Positions 26,884 through 38,585 of a stretch of 64,000 nt of DNA are shown here, one piece after another. The stretch is from Aldrovandia affinis. Lineage: Eukaryota; Chordata; Actinopteri; Notacanthiformes; Halosauridae. The stretch spans positions 691,657 to 755,656 of the forward strand of contig JAINUG010000321.1 in NCBI GenBank assembly GCA_029706075.1. Reading direction: 5' to 3'. Every line of letters begins with the position of its first letter. Positions within the stretch are counted from its first letter, which is position 1. The notes beneath the pieces were generated by a model. That model saw only the letters and a program-made list of their open reading frames with translations, ran no database searches and was not told the origin of the DNA. A program made the position numbers and the translations under genes.

Positions 26884-27056
26884 ACGGAGTTTGTTCTGTC
26901 TGCAGTGAGTTCCGAACCGAGGATCTCGACGCGACATGAGAGCGATTTAGCCCACTGAGCTAAAGACTCAAGTTTCTAACTCTGGGAACTAATCACACTC
27001 CTATCGACGCCACATTCTGTAGCGGACGCTCAAGTAGCAGAGCACACCCGCTACAT
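26884..27056 (-). mobile_element. tRNA-like SINE copy 4
   Basis: A full-length relative of 15397 in the same orientation and only ~70 bp from copy 3. 'ATGCAA' occurs just before its left end and just after its right end, a likely 6-bp target duplication. The tRNA-like boxes and the hairpin (27017-27054) are both present. Confidence 0.78.
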
Positions 27057-27703
27057 ATGCAAGGCTCCACTACACGCATATGCCTTAAAAACCTATACCA
27101 TGACAATGGCAGCAGGATTAGTCATTCAGTGTGTACCAACTATGGTCATTCGGTACAACCAGAATAATAAACTCTAAAATGCAATAATATTGTGTTGTTG
27201 ACTAGATGTACAGCAATTCATTCAGTCTAAAGGAGATAAAGGTGTTTTTATTATATATCAAGTTGCATTCATTTCCCTATGGGAAGTTCTAATTAAATGT
27301 CATGAAGAATTAAGAGCAGTCTTCTAAAAAGCTCAAAATTGTGATATTCGTGGTAATATATATTTTTACAGTGGTATACATTTCAGACAATGTAAATATT
27401 AATATTTAACCAGTTTTGTTTATGAATAGTGCACTAAAAGTGAATTATTGTTAAAACATATACAGTACATGACTGCACCAAATTACTTTTTTGAGACTAA
27501 ACTTGTTTTAAAATACAATATAGGGGTTGTTTTATAATTGTACATAATTGCATATGTAAGGCTAAAGAGAACATAAAAATGAATTATTTTCCCTTTTAAT
27601 ATTTTTGCACTTTTGAAAACCTTATTCGTCATTGACCCAAATGCACCCTTCGACTTCAATATATCACACGGTCAGTTGATCACTACTTCAATGCTATAAG
27701 AGA
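27057..27703. other. Intergenic, no gene seen
   Basis: AT-rich, no recognised feature. Confidence 0.5.
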
Positions 27704-27708
27704 GAGAC

Positions 27709-28374
27709 TGTTACGGCCACGGCCGCTACTTTGTTTATTTTTTGTTTCCTCGCGTTTTCCCTTCCCTTTTCCCTGTGTTCCTGTTCTCCCTGTCAGTTTT
27801 GTGTTTGTCCGTGTGTGATGTGGGCGCGGCTTTCCTCCTCGGCATTCTCCGGCTCCCTCCTGATTTCATGGATCTACTACACCTGCGCTGCCTACTCACC
27901 TGCCATCAATTATCATCAATTATATCAACCCCGGTTTCTCATTCATTCACCATCAGATCGTTGTCTCCGCTTCAGTGGTAGCTACAACTCTAGACTTCTC
28001 TTTAACCGCGATTTTGTCTCCGTGTTTATTTTCCTCGTCAGTTATATGTGTTTTCATTTTTTCCCCGTGTTCAGGTTCACTTCTCGCCTGCCTGTTTTGC
28101 TTGTTTGCTCACTTGTCATCCTGCCTGCCTGCCCGCGGACCAGCCAGCCCACCTCTCTGCTGCCTGCTTCCCTGCCTGTTCCGCCTGCCTCCTTCATCTG
28201 CCCTCATCATCGCCTACCCCTCTGCCTGCCTGCCCACGGACCAGCCAGCCTGCTTCTCTGCTGCCCGCTTCCCTGCCTATTCCACCTGCCTCCTTCATCT
28301 GCCCTCATCATCGCCTACCTCCCTGCCTGCCTGCCCGCTGACCAGTCTGGCTGCAATCAGTATCAGTCGTAACA
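27709..28374. mobile_element. Solo LTR with perfect 5-bp TSD
   Basis: The 666-bp unit starts TGTTACGG and ends CGTAACA: the TG...CA rule with a 7-bp terminal inversion. It is flanked by GAGAC on both sides (27704-27708, 28375-28379). It fits one LTR left after recombination between the two LTRs of a gypsy- or retrovirus-like element, whose interior is gone. Open frames across it (up to 213 codons) come from C/T-rich low complexity and have no domain. Confidence 0.85.
28119..28350. repeat. 101-bp tandem repeat inside the solo LTR
   Basis: The phrase 'ctgcctgcctgccc' followed by '(g/a)c(g/t)gaccag' recurs at about 28131, 28232 and 28333, giving an exact 101-bp period and about 2.2 copies. Each unit contains 'ccttcatctgccctcatcat'. 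Confidence 0.9.
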
Positions 28375-28528
28375 GAGACAATACAGTGTTCTTTTGCCAA
28401 TCAATTAAATGCCCACTTTATTCAAAAGAAATTAAGTATTTAATCATGCCCTTTTTTTATTATTTTAAAAACAGTCAGAATGATGATAAAAGACCATTAC
28501 AACAAGTAGGATTAATTAATTATCTTGT

Positions 28529-28763
28529 ATGCGCCAGTAGGCATTCGCGTCCTCAAACGTTAATTGCGTACCAAGCAAGACGACAAACTTTTGAAACATA
28601 TACAACTTGAAGTCAGTTAGTTAATTAGTTAGTTAATTAACTTACCAGTGATGGACTGATCAAACTTAAAGACGCGTATTCAAAAGTTTGTCGTCTTGCT
28701 TGGTACACAATTAACGTTTGAGGACGTGAATGCGTACTGGCGTACCACTTATGGGCACCCCTG
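28529..28763. mobile_element. Foldback hAT-type MITE, left end truncated
   Basis: It shares 'ccagtgatggactgatcaaa' and the terminal phrase 'ggcgtaccacttatgggcac' with the MITE at 20687. The arms 'cctcaaacgttaattgcgta...ccaagcaagacgacaaactt' and their reverse complement form a ~45-bp stem around a ~75-bp loop rich in 'ttagttaa'. The extreme left end (CAGGGGTG...) is missing. Confidence 0.75.
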
Positions 28764-30642
28764 TGTATATGATGTCAATTCATATAGGCCGCGTGGCAAT
28801 GACATTGGTAGATTTGAAATATTGCATTTTAAAATATCATTTTGTCATAATGTTACGTATCCAATAATAATATACATTAAAAAATTGGAGTCAGTGGGCA
28901 TTTCTGATTCAGTAAGTATTTTCTCTAACCCTAAAAGCTCAAAATGACCAGTTGATGTACAATGAATATATTTTTGACACATTGTGAATATGTGCGGGAT
29001 CAATGTGCATTTTATTTATCAGAGAATGACCGTAGGTGTCCTTTAATGTATTCAGCAGGTGTTTTTCTATTGGATTACCACGTGTCCTCCCCAGTGACCT
29101 CACTGCCTGTGTGCCAGTACCTGAAGAGGACGAGTCATGATTCCACATTTACAGCATTTACATTTACATTCCGAACCACCCTCGTCGCCATGGTCATATG
29201 CCAGCAAGACAAGGGGTGCAAGAGCAAGGTCAAAAGGTCAAAGAGCACTTCTGCTATGCTCTTAATTCCTATAGGGACATCGTTTTTCATGCACACACAC
29301 ACACATTTTTGTTTACTGTGTTTCATGCTATAAAAGAGATCCCCTGGGGCTGTAATTCAACACCCTCCAACCAGCCTCATTTAAACTCAGCTGCTGTTCT
29401 TGTAAAGGTCACTGTAGTGGCTGTGCTGAACGTGTAGGTGTGGAGGTGTTAATGCTGGAGCTTATACAGCACAGGGGCGTTCCTCGCAGGCTCACCGCAA
29501 AAATGAGAAGAGAAGCAACAGGTGGAGCTGTCTTAACAGTGTTCCTCCAGAGCTGGCCCACTGCTTCCTCTCTTCACGTGACTGTGACATGGTCTCATCA
29601 TTCCTGCTGTCAGACCACACAGGGGGGCGGTTCAGACTTTAACCGTGGCGTTGCAAGGGCAGCGTTTCCTGGCCCGCTGTTGCAGCAATACGGTGACCAG
29701 TAAGCTGATGTTGCAACATCCTTATAATATACGTGCATCCTTCATGCGTGCATGCAAGCAGTAAAGCTTATCGTTAGCCTACTTCACTCCACACTGTGTA
29801 TTATAACACGGAACACGTTTTTGCTGAAGCGCTACACGTTTTAATAGAAAGGGATAGAGAAATCGTTCACACGTCCTTTTGATCGGTTCTGTGTTTCCGC
29901 TCTGCCACGGAGAAACAAAAGGACCGTTCTGTGACCTCCGAAGAGAGGGCGAATGGACGCTGGCTACTTCTCGGTTGAGAGTTCAGAGAGTTCATGCTGT
30001 GGAAATGGCTTTTTTGCTGCAAGTATTCAGCCTACAGTAGTGTCCCCGACTCCCTCACTCACCGACTGAGTCAGGGCACGGCTCCCTCAAACTCACCACA
30101 GTGCATTCGTGTTAGCGCTAAATGGTGAAAATAGTTGAAGCCCCAGAACGGCATTCAGTTTGAAAACTCCTGTTCAGAGTTTCAGAAACCCTTCCTGTAT
30201 GGTCTTTATCACTGGCGTAATAGCTATGTCTGACAATTCCGCTTCCACCGTTAAGCCAAGAGGCACCATGCTTGCACTATTCACAAAACACCAAGACAAC
30301 CTCCGGGCAGTCACTTCACATCCCAGCATCGGGTTTGTCGTACCTGCGGCCATTACCAGCCAAACGTCTCCGTTGCTTCAGTGTCCGCTGCTTGTCCTTA
30401 GCGGCTTGGAGCGTACGGGCATAATTATAACAGAGTGCAAAACGAGGGTGATGCCAGCGGAATTTACATTGAGCAATTAGCCCCGTTCCATTGAAGCTCA
30501 CCCTTGGTCGTAATTGAACTGCAGAGAGACAGAATAACCCGTATATTACTCACAGTAATGATAATTTAAGCCAGCAGTTAGTTGCCTCTTGACCTAATGG
30601 TGAAACTGATATGAAAGACGCCCACCACTGGATCAATGCACA
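28764..30642. other. Intergenic, no gene seen
   Basis: No exon with convincing splice sites and no repeat family was recognised. A short (CA)n lies at 29292. Confidence 0.45.
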
Positions 30643-30715
30643 CTGAATACATAATGACGAGAACAGGTCGTTCTGCCCATCCAGGCTCGCCATCTCCTAG
30701 GACCTAGTCTATAGA
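30643..30715. mobile_element. CR1-like LINE 3' tail fragment
   Basis: 'aatacataatgacgagaaca' followed by 'ggtcgttctgcccatccagg' matches, with few differences, the 3' end of the LINE at 60561. Only the tail remains. Confidence 0.7.
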
Positions 30716-31239
30716 AGCCATTTCCTCCTCTGAACCTGTGATTTTGTGTGTCAGAGCTGGTACATTAGCCACATAATGGAGCATTCAAATGAGAAATATA
30801 AAACACTGTGATGTTATCCTACCTCATTGGGAGATAACAGAACATATGCCATTTAGCAGACGCTAAAATTGTGATTTATCAACGTTTTCGGGAGTCCAAC
30901 TTGTTCGGATGTGCGAAGGAAATTTACGAAAACCTGAGACCACGCGCAGTGTGTGTAAACTCCGCAGTTCGTCTTTTAACTCGAATCTTTCACTTTTGTT
31001 GATGAAATTGGTCATTACATAGGCTTCTTTGTCTACGTATTTTGTCCTGAAATACTGAAATATCACAAAGAAAGATAAATGATAAAGAAACTAACATAAA
31101 TTGTTTCCGAATACTATTTTAATTAAGTAAAACAAAACAAAAAGAAATGAGTAATAGCATTACAAAGAGTTATTATGATTTCATAATTGCAGTTTAGTTT
31201 TTTTAATAATTGATGAGAAATACTATTTAAAGGGCACGC

Positions 31240-31686
31240 TTGCAATGCGGACCTTGCGCTATTAGAGGAATTGGCGAGAGCGGTTCTGACTTTGTTGCCG
31301 AGGATGACGAGTGGCTCATGAGCCGGTTCGGATTCCCTAGAACCCTCCTATTGAGGCTGCGAGACATCTTAGAGCCAGACTTAAGGAGGCAAACGAGAAG
31401 ATCTTATGCCATTCCAACACATGTCCAAGTGCTGTCAGTGCTTGCCTTTTTGGCCACGGGCACTTTCCAAAGGGAGATTGGCGACCGTTCTGGAATATAT
31501 AATTTTATTGTTAAACTAGCCCCGGAGTATATTCGATTTCCCTATAGTGCGCAGAGCCAAATTGGTGTCAAACAGGCCCTTTTCAATCTGGCCGGCCTTC
31601 CTAATACAATCGGTGCCATAGATTGTGTCCATCCATTAAACCTCCATCCACTGACACCTTTGCCTATTATTCCCCTTCTGGAATAA
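31240..31686 (+). pseudogene. Harbinger (HARBI1-like) transposase, C-terminus lost
   Basis: The product family is a DDE nuclease that cuts and pastes Harbinger elements. Visible are the HARBI1-type helical region 'FGFPRTLLLRLRDILEPDLR', the hallmark 'VLSVLAFLATGTFQREIGDR', 'YIRFP', and 'LPNTIGAIDCVH', which contains the first catalytic Asp. After about residue 130 the frame becomes unrelated and stops, so the second and third acidic residues are absent and the enzyme cannot be active. There is no upstream splice evidence, and the shown start is arbitrary. Confidence 0.8.
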
Positions 31687-31689
31687 TAC

Positions 31690-31870
31690 CGGACAGCGAC
31701 ACCTCACCGATGATGGCATAGATGCGCTCCTCCGTTTGAGAGAGCTTATCTGCTGTTCCTTGGCCTCCTCCAGTGGCTTGAATTTTTTGCCTCCATGCGG
31801 TTATTCGTTTTTTCGTTTCTAGTTTCATATCAAACCATTTAAGTTTGACTTCTTATACATTTTATTCAAC
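31690..31870 (-). pseudogene. Myb/SANT-like protein of Harbinger element, C-terminal fragment
   Basis: Read on the minus strand, 'WFDMKLETKKRITAWRQKIQ' followed by 'ATGGGQGTADKLSQTEERI' matches the part of Harbinger Myb-like proteins that follows the DNA-binding helices. It ends near 'IIGEVSLSGI'. The N-terminal helices are missing. It converges on the transposase fragment. Confidence 0.65.
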
Positions 31871-32164
31871 AGACGAAACGCTATTAACTTGTCTTGTGAC
31901 TTCTTGCCCAATTTGGACCTTTTGTGGAGCATAAACGGGGAAACTTAAGTGCATATTTACAAAATTACTGATAAATGAGGCCCATTGTTTCTTTCACATA
32001 TTGTCAAATTGCATTAATTAAAGTGGCAATAACCTATACATCTCATAATGTACGCAGTCTGTTTTGACAGGCATGAACATATTTTATTTTTTTATTTACT
32101 AAAATATGTGTCCTTGGTAACAAGGGATAGCTGGTGAAGAGGAGTCAGCCTTGTGAGATGAGCT

Positions 32165-35100
32165 CACAAAATATATATATATATTTTTTTAAATTACAAA
32201 AAAATTGGACCCAAAAAAAATATATATAAAGGAAATATATATATATAAAAAAATGTACAAAAAAATGTGACCAAAAAAATTAAAAATATAAAATATATAT
32301 ATAAAGGAAAAAATATATATTAAAAAATGTACTAAAAAATTTGACAAAAAAAATATATATATAAAGGAAAAAAAAATATATATATTTTTAAAAAAATACC
32401 AAAAAATGTAACAAAAAAATATATATAATATATATATATAAAGTAAAAATATATATATATTTTTTAAAAATTACTAAAAAATTTGACCAAAAAAAATATA
32501 TAAAATATATATATAAAGGAAAAAAATATATATATAAAAAAGTACCAAAAATTTGACCCAAAAAAAAGATATAAAAAATATATATAAAGGAAAAATATAT
32601 ATTTTAAAAAAAATAAAAAATTTGACCAAAAAAATAAATATATAAAATATATATATAAAAGAAAAAAATATATATATTTTTTTAAAGTACAAAAAAATTT
32701 GACCCAAAAAAATATATATAAAGGAAAATATATATATATAAAAAATGTACAAAAAAATGTGACCAAAAAAAAAAATATATATATAAAATATATATATAAA
32801 AGAAAAAAATATATATAAAAAAATGTACAAGAAAAATTTTGACAAAAAAATATATATAAAGAAAAGAATATATATATATATAAAAATAAAAAAATTGACA
32901 ACAAAAAAATATATAAAATGTATATATAAAGGAAAAATATATCTATATTTTAAAAAAACTACAAAAAAATTTGAAAAAAAAAAAATATAAAATATATATA
33001 TAAAGGAAAAAAAAAATATTTTCTTTTTTTAAATTACAAAAAATTTGACCAAAAAAAAAATATATAAAGGAAAATATATATATATAAAAAAGTACAAAAA
33101 AATGTGACCAAAAAAATCTATAAAATATATATATAAAGGAAAAAAAATAAAAATGTATAAAAATTTGTACTAAAACATTTGACCAAAAAAATAAATATAT
33201 AAAATATATATATAATAAAGAAAAAAATTTGACAAGAAAAATTTGACAAAAATATATATAAAGAAAAGAATATATAATATATAAAAATAAAAAATTGACA
33301 ACAAAAAAATATATAAAATGTATATATAAAGGAAAAAATATATCTATATTTTAAAAAAAACAAAAAAATTTGACAAAAAAAAAAAAATATAAAATATATA
33401 TATAAAGGAAAAAAAAATATTTTCTTTTTTAAATTACAAAAAAATTTGACCAAAAAAAAATATATAAAGGAAAATATATATATAAAAAAGTACAAAAAAA
33501 ATGTGACCAAAAAAATCTATAAAATATATATATAAAGGAAAAAAAAAAAAATATTACAAAAAAATTTGACAAAAAAAAAATTAAAAAAATTTACTAAAAC
33601 ATTTGACCAAAAAAATAAATATATAAAATATATATATAATAAGGAAAAATATATATAAAAAAATGTACAAGAAAAATGTGACAAAAAAATATATATAAAG
33701 GGAAAGAATATATATATTTAAAAAAAAAAGAAATTGACAACAAAAATATATAAAATGTATATATAAAGGAAATATATATATATATAAAAATGTACAAAAA
33801 ATGTGACCAAAAAAAAATATATATAAAATATATATATAAAAAAAAAAAAATATAAAAAAAAATGTACTAAAAAATTTGACAAAAAAAAAAATATATAAAA
33901 TATATATATAAAGGAAAAATATATATATAAAAAAAATTACTAAAAATTTGACAAAAAAAATATATATAAAAATGTAAAAAGAAACAAAATATATATATAT
34001 AAAAAAATTACAAAGAAAATGTGACAAAAATATATATATAAAAATATATATAAAGGAAAATATATATATATTTTAAAAATTACCAAAAAAATTTACCAAA
34101 AAAATATATCAAATATATATATAAAGTAAAAAAATATATATTTAAAAATATATATATATTTTTTTTTTTTATTTGACAAAAGAAAAAAATATAAAATGTA
34201 TATATAGAGGAAATATATATATTTTTTTAAAAATTACAAAAAGATTTGACTAAAAAAAAATATATATAATATATATATATAAACAAAATATATATATATT
34301 AAAAAATGTACTAAAAAATTTGAGAAAAAAATATATATAAAGGAAAAAAATATATATATTTTTTTAAAAAGACCAAAAAATTTAACAAAAAAATATATAT
34401 AATATATATATAAAGTAAAATATATATATATTTTTTAAAATTACTAAAAATTTGACCAAAAAATATATATATAAAATATATATAAAGGAAAAAAATATAT
34501 ACATTAAAAAAATTACTAAAAATTTGACCAAAAAAAAAATATATATATATATAAAGGAAAAATTACCAAAATATTTGACCCTAAAAAAATATATATAATA
34601 TATATATAAAGTAAAAAATATGTTATATATAAAATTACAAAAAAATTTGACCAAAAAAAAAAATATATAATATATATAAAGGAAAAAAATATATATGTTA
34701 AAAAAATTAGAAAAACATTTGACCAAAAAAATAAATATATAAAAATATATATAAAGGAAAAAATATATATATAAAAAAATGTACAAAAAAATGTGACCAA
34801 AAAAATATATATAAAGGAAAGAATATATATATATAAAAAAAAAAATTGACAACAAAAAAAAATATAAAATGTATATATAAAGGAAAAATATATCTATATT
34901 TTTAAAAAAACTACAAAAAAATTTGAACAAAAAAAAAATATATAAAATATATATATAAAGGAAAAAAAAAATATATATTTTTAAAATTACAAAAATTTGA
35001 CCAAAAAAATATATATAAAGGAAATATATATATATAAAAAAGTACAAAAAAATGTGACCAAAAAAATTATATAAAATATATATATAAAGGAAAAAAATAT

Positions 35101-35845
35101 ATATATAAAAATGTTTAAAAAAATTGACAAAAAAAGCATATATATTAAAAAAATTTTACTAAAACATTTGACCAAAAAAATAAATATATAAAGGAAAAAT
35201 ATATATATAAAAAAATGTACAAGAAAAATGTGACAAAAAAATATATATAAAAGGAAAGAAAATATATATATTTTTTTAAGAAATTGACAACAAAAATATA
35301 TAAAATGTATATATAAAGGAAAAATATATATATATATTTTTTTAAATTACAAAAAAATTGGAACAAAAAAAAAAGATATAAAGGAAATATATATATATAT
35401 ATAAAAATGTACTAAAAATTTGACAAAAAAAGAAAATATAAAATATATATATAAAGGAAAAAAATATATATAAAAATGTTTAAAAATTTGACAAAAAAAG
35501 TATATATATTAAAAAAATTACTAAAACATTTGACCAAAAAAAAATATATATATAAAAAAAAAGTACAAGAAAAATGTGACAAAAAAATATATAAAGGAAA
35601 GAATATATATATTTTTAAAAAAAAGAAATTGACAACAAAAAAATATAAAAAGTATATATAAAGGAAAAAAATATTTATTTTTTTAACTACAAAAAATTTG
35701 ACAAAAAAAAAAAAATATATAAAATATATATATAAAGGAAAAATATATATATATTTTTTAAAAATTACAAAAAAATTGGACCAAAAAAAAATATATATAA
35801 AGGAAATATATATATATAAAAAAATGTACAAAAAAATGTGACACA
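32165..35845. repeat. A/T satellite with higher-order repeats (3.7 kb)
   Basis: Nearly all bases are A or T. A and T are unevenly divided between strands: A-runs are on the plus strand in 'aaaaatttgaccaaaaaaa', alternating with 'atatatataaaggaaa'. The only regular G/C are the 'ttgac(c)' and 'aaagg' motifs, which recur at intervals of tens of bases. A variant marker 'attgacaacaaaa' occurs at 32893, 33294, 33733, 34845, 35283 and 35628, spaced about 400, 440, 1110, 440 and 345 bp, showing a larger repeat unit of roughly 350-440 bp. Long minus-strand frames (Phe/Tyr/Ile only, up to 221 codons) are artefacts. Confidence 0.95.
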
Positions 35846-36149
35846 AAGAAACCTTGTGCCTGTTATTAGTCAACCTGCTCCACGGCTCGGCCTCTCCTCC
35901 TTGACCTCAGCGTCCATGCTCATTACGGAGGCTGCAGGATTAATCATTAACGGAGCGGTCACTCTTTAATTGGGCAGCTCATTACACGGGGTCTCTCAGG
36001 GGAGACAGACACAGAGAGAGAGAGAGAGGGCGAGGAGAGAGAGAAATGTGTGCGGCGGAGATAGCAGGTGATTACAACTCGACGACGGTGATGCTTCCCC
36101 TGAGATAGAGCCTCTTAGAATACCCAGGGCGACAGACACCCCACATGCT
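35846..36149. other. Unique sequence beside the satellite
   Basis: A GC-balanced segment contains several homeodomain-type TAAT cores ('ggattaatcattaacgg', 'tctttaattgggc') and a GA-repeat at 36010-36050. No gene was recognised. Confidence 0.4.
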
Positions 36150-36505
36150 ATGCATTGAACTGCTGCCTTCAGGCAGACGCTACAGAGCAATAAAAACACG
36201 GACAAACAGACTAAAAAACTGTTTTTACCCCAGAGCAATAACTGCACTAAACGCTGCTAAACCTTGAATGTGCAATACGTTTTTAAATGCAATATGTTTT
36301 AAGTGCAATATTAAGGTTGTTGTGCAATGCGAATGACAGCAGAATGTGGATGTGGGTTTTATGTTAACTTTCCTTTTAGTGTATTTATTTATTTTTATAT
36401 AGTGTTTTATAAGTTATTTTTATGTATCTTTCTTTCGGCACAGTCAAGGACTGCATCTCAATTTCGTTGTACATGTACAATGATAATAAAGGATGATTTG
36501 ATTAA
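36141..36505 (+). mobile_element. LINE 3' end (plus strand)
   Basis: Codons up to a TGA at 36265-36267 encode 'LLPSGRRYRAIKTRTNRLKN' and 'CFYPRAITALNAAKP', a common C-terminus of fish LINE reverse-transcriptase proteins. A ~240-nt 3'UTR follows, ending 'ttcgttgtacatgtacaatg' and 'ataataaaggatgatttgat'. All upstream sequence is missing. The clade is not assigned. Confidence 0.75.
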
Positions 36506-36676
36506 ATACGCTGGGATTGTTTCAAAGGTAAAAAAAAAAGGGGTAGAACTATGTAGGGAAGTGATGCATCCTGATGTGGTCAACCAAGAGGTCAACAGTG
36601 TCACCATTTCCCATTTTCAGTTCAATTTCATCCAAGATGGTGCACAATGGGGTGGGTCAAGGGCATCGAACTTGGG

Positions 36677-36910
36677 TGTTTTACATTTTACATTACATTT
36701 ACATTTTAGGCATTTAGCAGACGCTCTTATTCAGAGTGACTCACACAGTTTTCATTTCTTTACATACAATCCATTTATACAGCTGGATATTTTACTGAAG
36801 CAATTCAGGTTAAGTACGTTTGCTCAAGGGTACAATGGCAGTGCCCCCACCTGGGAATCGAACATGCAACCTTTGAGTTACAAGCCCAGTTACACTACAC
36901 TGCTGCCACG
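36677..36910 (-). mobile_element. tRNA-derived SINE with L2-like tail
   Basis: It is the same family as 26519-26747: L2 tail 'gcatttagcagacgctctta', body 'catttatacagctggatatt', and a tRNA-like head with B-box remnant 'GGTTGCATGTTCGATTCCC' on the minus strand. It is more diverged, and the A box is shortened. Confidence 0.85.
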
Positions 36911-38065
36911 TTTTACGGCAGAGGTGCTTTTATTGTTGTGTCATTTTACCTCGCCCCTGACGTGAGAACATTACTCTACTCTATTATATGGAACTCCACT
37001 CTCACATCTTGTCGTGCCACAAGACTGTTGGGAGAAACCCGTTGTGGCCACCGCACGGGTATCACTGGTGAGATTTGCCACATTAAAGAGCGGAAGCAAG
37101 GCAAGGCAACTCCTGAGACCACGAGTCAGAGCATTAAGGTAAAGTACAGTACCTGAGAGCATCTATTATCACCACTGCTTCCTACAGCCAGTGGTGCCAA
37201 CTCTCCAGATCAACAATTCCCAAGATTTCCCTTCAAAATGTTGCTTTTAGTAGACAGTTCCTTGGGGTAAGGGTGTAAATTATCCTGAGGGAAATGTAGC
37301 TCACTTCCTGTCTTTTATTAAGGGCACTCTGGTATGATAAACACATAAAGAGCATGTTTGTGTTTTGATCATTTGGGAAATAGAAAGATTTGTCTCATGA
37401 CGGGACACTGTCAAACCCTCTGCGGGATCAAAAGCAGGGAGTGGGGGGGAGAGGAAGTAAAGTGGCAGTATAGCACCACGTCACAGTAAAAAAAATGACA
37501 GATTGCTCACCTAAAGGAACAGACTGACACTTGTGAATAGAACAACGAGCACAGAAAAACATGTTCAAAAAGCAGCATGAAAAACAAGTCCTCTTCGAAC
37601 AACAAGGCCTCCCCCGTCGACCCCATTACGGCTGAAAAATGAGAAGCTCTCAAGTGTTCATTTCCCCTTTACACAGAAAAGGCGGCAAACATCTCTGGGG
37701 CTAGGATTGTTTTCTTCTTTTGAGCAAGAGGATTAGGGTAGAGGAATGTAAGAGAAGCGGGGAGGGGGACAGAAGGTAAGAGAGAGGTGGAGAAAGGAGA
37801 GAAGAAAAGGGGCGCGAGAGCATAAAAGAAACGAAACGGCAGAAGGGGTAAGGACAGCCGATTCAGCCCCTTTTTGTCTGCAGAATAACAGTGATGCAGC
37901 AGAGGAGCCAGCCTTCCCAGGGCACACACATTTACATGCACAGGATGGCTAAACCTGCAGGCAGCGCATTGCAAAACGGCTGCTCTACACATTAGGACAC
38001 CTAGGGTCCTTCTCTGACTAATAATCAATACTTTATTCCTCTGATCTTTGGATTTTTTTTTCTAA
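36911..38065. other. Intergenic, no gene seen
   Basis: A purine-rich stretch (37740-37830, GGAGA/GAAAG type) is the only compositional feature. No exon was recognised. Confidence 0.45.
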
Positions 38066-38436
38066 ATAATTTGTTTCAGATTTTATCCCTATTTCTCCCA
38101 ATTTGGTAGCCAATTACACCCGCTGTTTTCCAAGTCAATGCCCCCCCTCGTAATGTGAGTTTGCTGCCGTAGCCCTGTGACCGGTAGCAACGAGGGCGAA
38201 GTATTGTCTCCCTCGAGACAGCAACCGCAATGATGTAGACCGCAACCCAGTACTATAGAACCACTCCTGTGCACAGCGAACGCCGTCAGCTTCCCTCCCC
38301 ACTCCCTGAGGCGGACAGCCAATTGCCGCCCCCGGTGGCCCTCCCGGCCAGAGCAGACTCTGGCGTGGCTGGTGGACGGATAGACGGATGGACGTTGAAA
38401 CCACTGGGACACGCGGGAGGCCCTCTTTGGACACAT
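38066..38436 (-). mobile_element. tRNA-Glu-headed SINE, copy with decayed head
   Basis: The body matches 41848-42208 and 44826-45190: 'tagccctgtgaccggtagca', 'agaaccactcctgtgcacag', 'cagccaattgccgccccc'. The head ('accactgggacacgcgggag') has lost clear A and B boxes. Confidence 0.78.
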
Positions 38437-38517
38437 TGTTATGTTACAATATCATTTGTATATTTCAGAATAAATTTCATTTCCCCCGCCCAGAAAAGCA
38501 ACATCAAATAAAAATGC

Positions 38518-38523
38518 TTTATT
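38518..38523 (-). terminator. Poly(A) signal of unrecognised minus-strand gene
   Basis: AATAAA on the minus strand lies 63 nt downstream of the TAA at 38586-38588. A second AATAAA overlaps that stop codon itself (GAATAAAC). Confidence 0.55.
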
Positions 38524-38585
38524 TGTCCACAGAATGACACAATGTGAACGAAACGCCGGTTTGACCAGCACATCAGAGCTGCAGT

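Larger units (their letters stand above)
30868..31983 (+). mobile_element. Harbinger-type transposon, internally deleted
   Basis: The right end 'TGATAAATGAGGCCC' matches the terminus of the Harbinger element at 9113. A diverged left end 'gtgatttatcaacg' lies near 30871. Inside are the N-terminal half of a Harbinger transposase on the plus strand and, convergent, the C-terminal part of a Myb-like protein on the minus strand, the usual two-gene layout. The middle (transposase C-half and Myb N-half) is missing. The left boundary is uncertain. Confidence 0.72.

Noticed and set aside
27731-28610. Overlapping 211- and 213-codon plus-strand frames
   Set aside because: They lie in the C/T-rich solo LTR and its 101-bp repeat. 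Several frames are open at once and show only Pro/Cys/Leu low complexity.
32464-35873. Long minus-strand frames (up to 221 codons) rich in Phe, Tyr and Ile
   Set aside because: They are translations of the A/T satellite, which rarely makes stop codons in that direction. No domain, no splice or start context, and all three frames behave alike.
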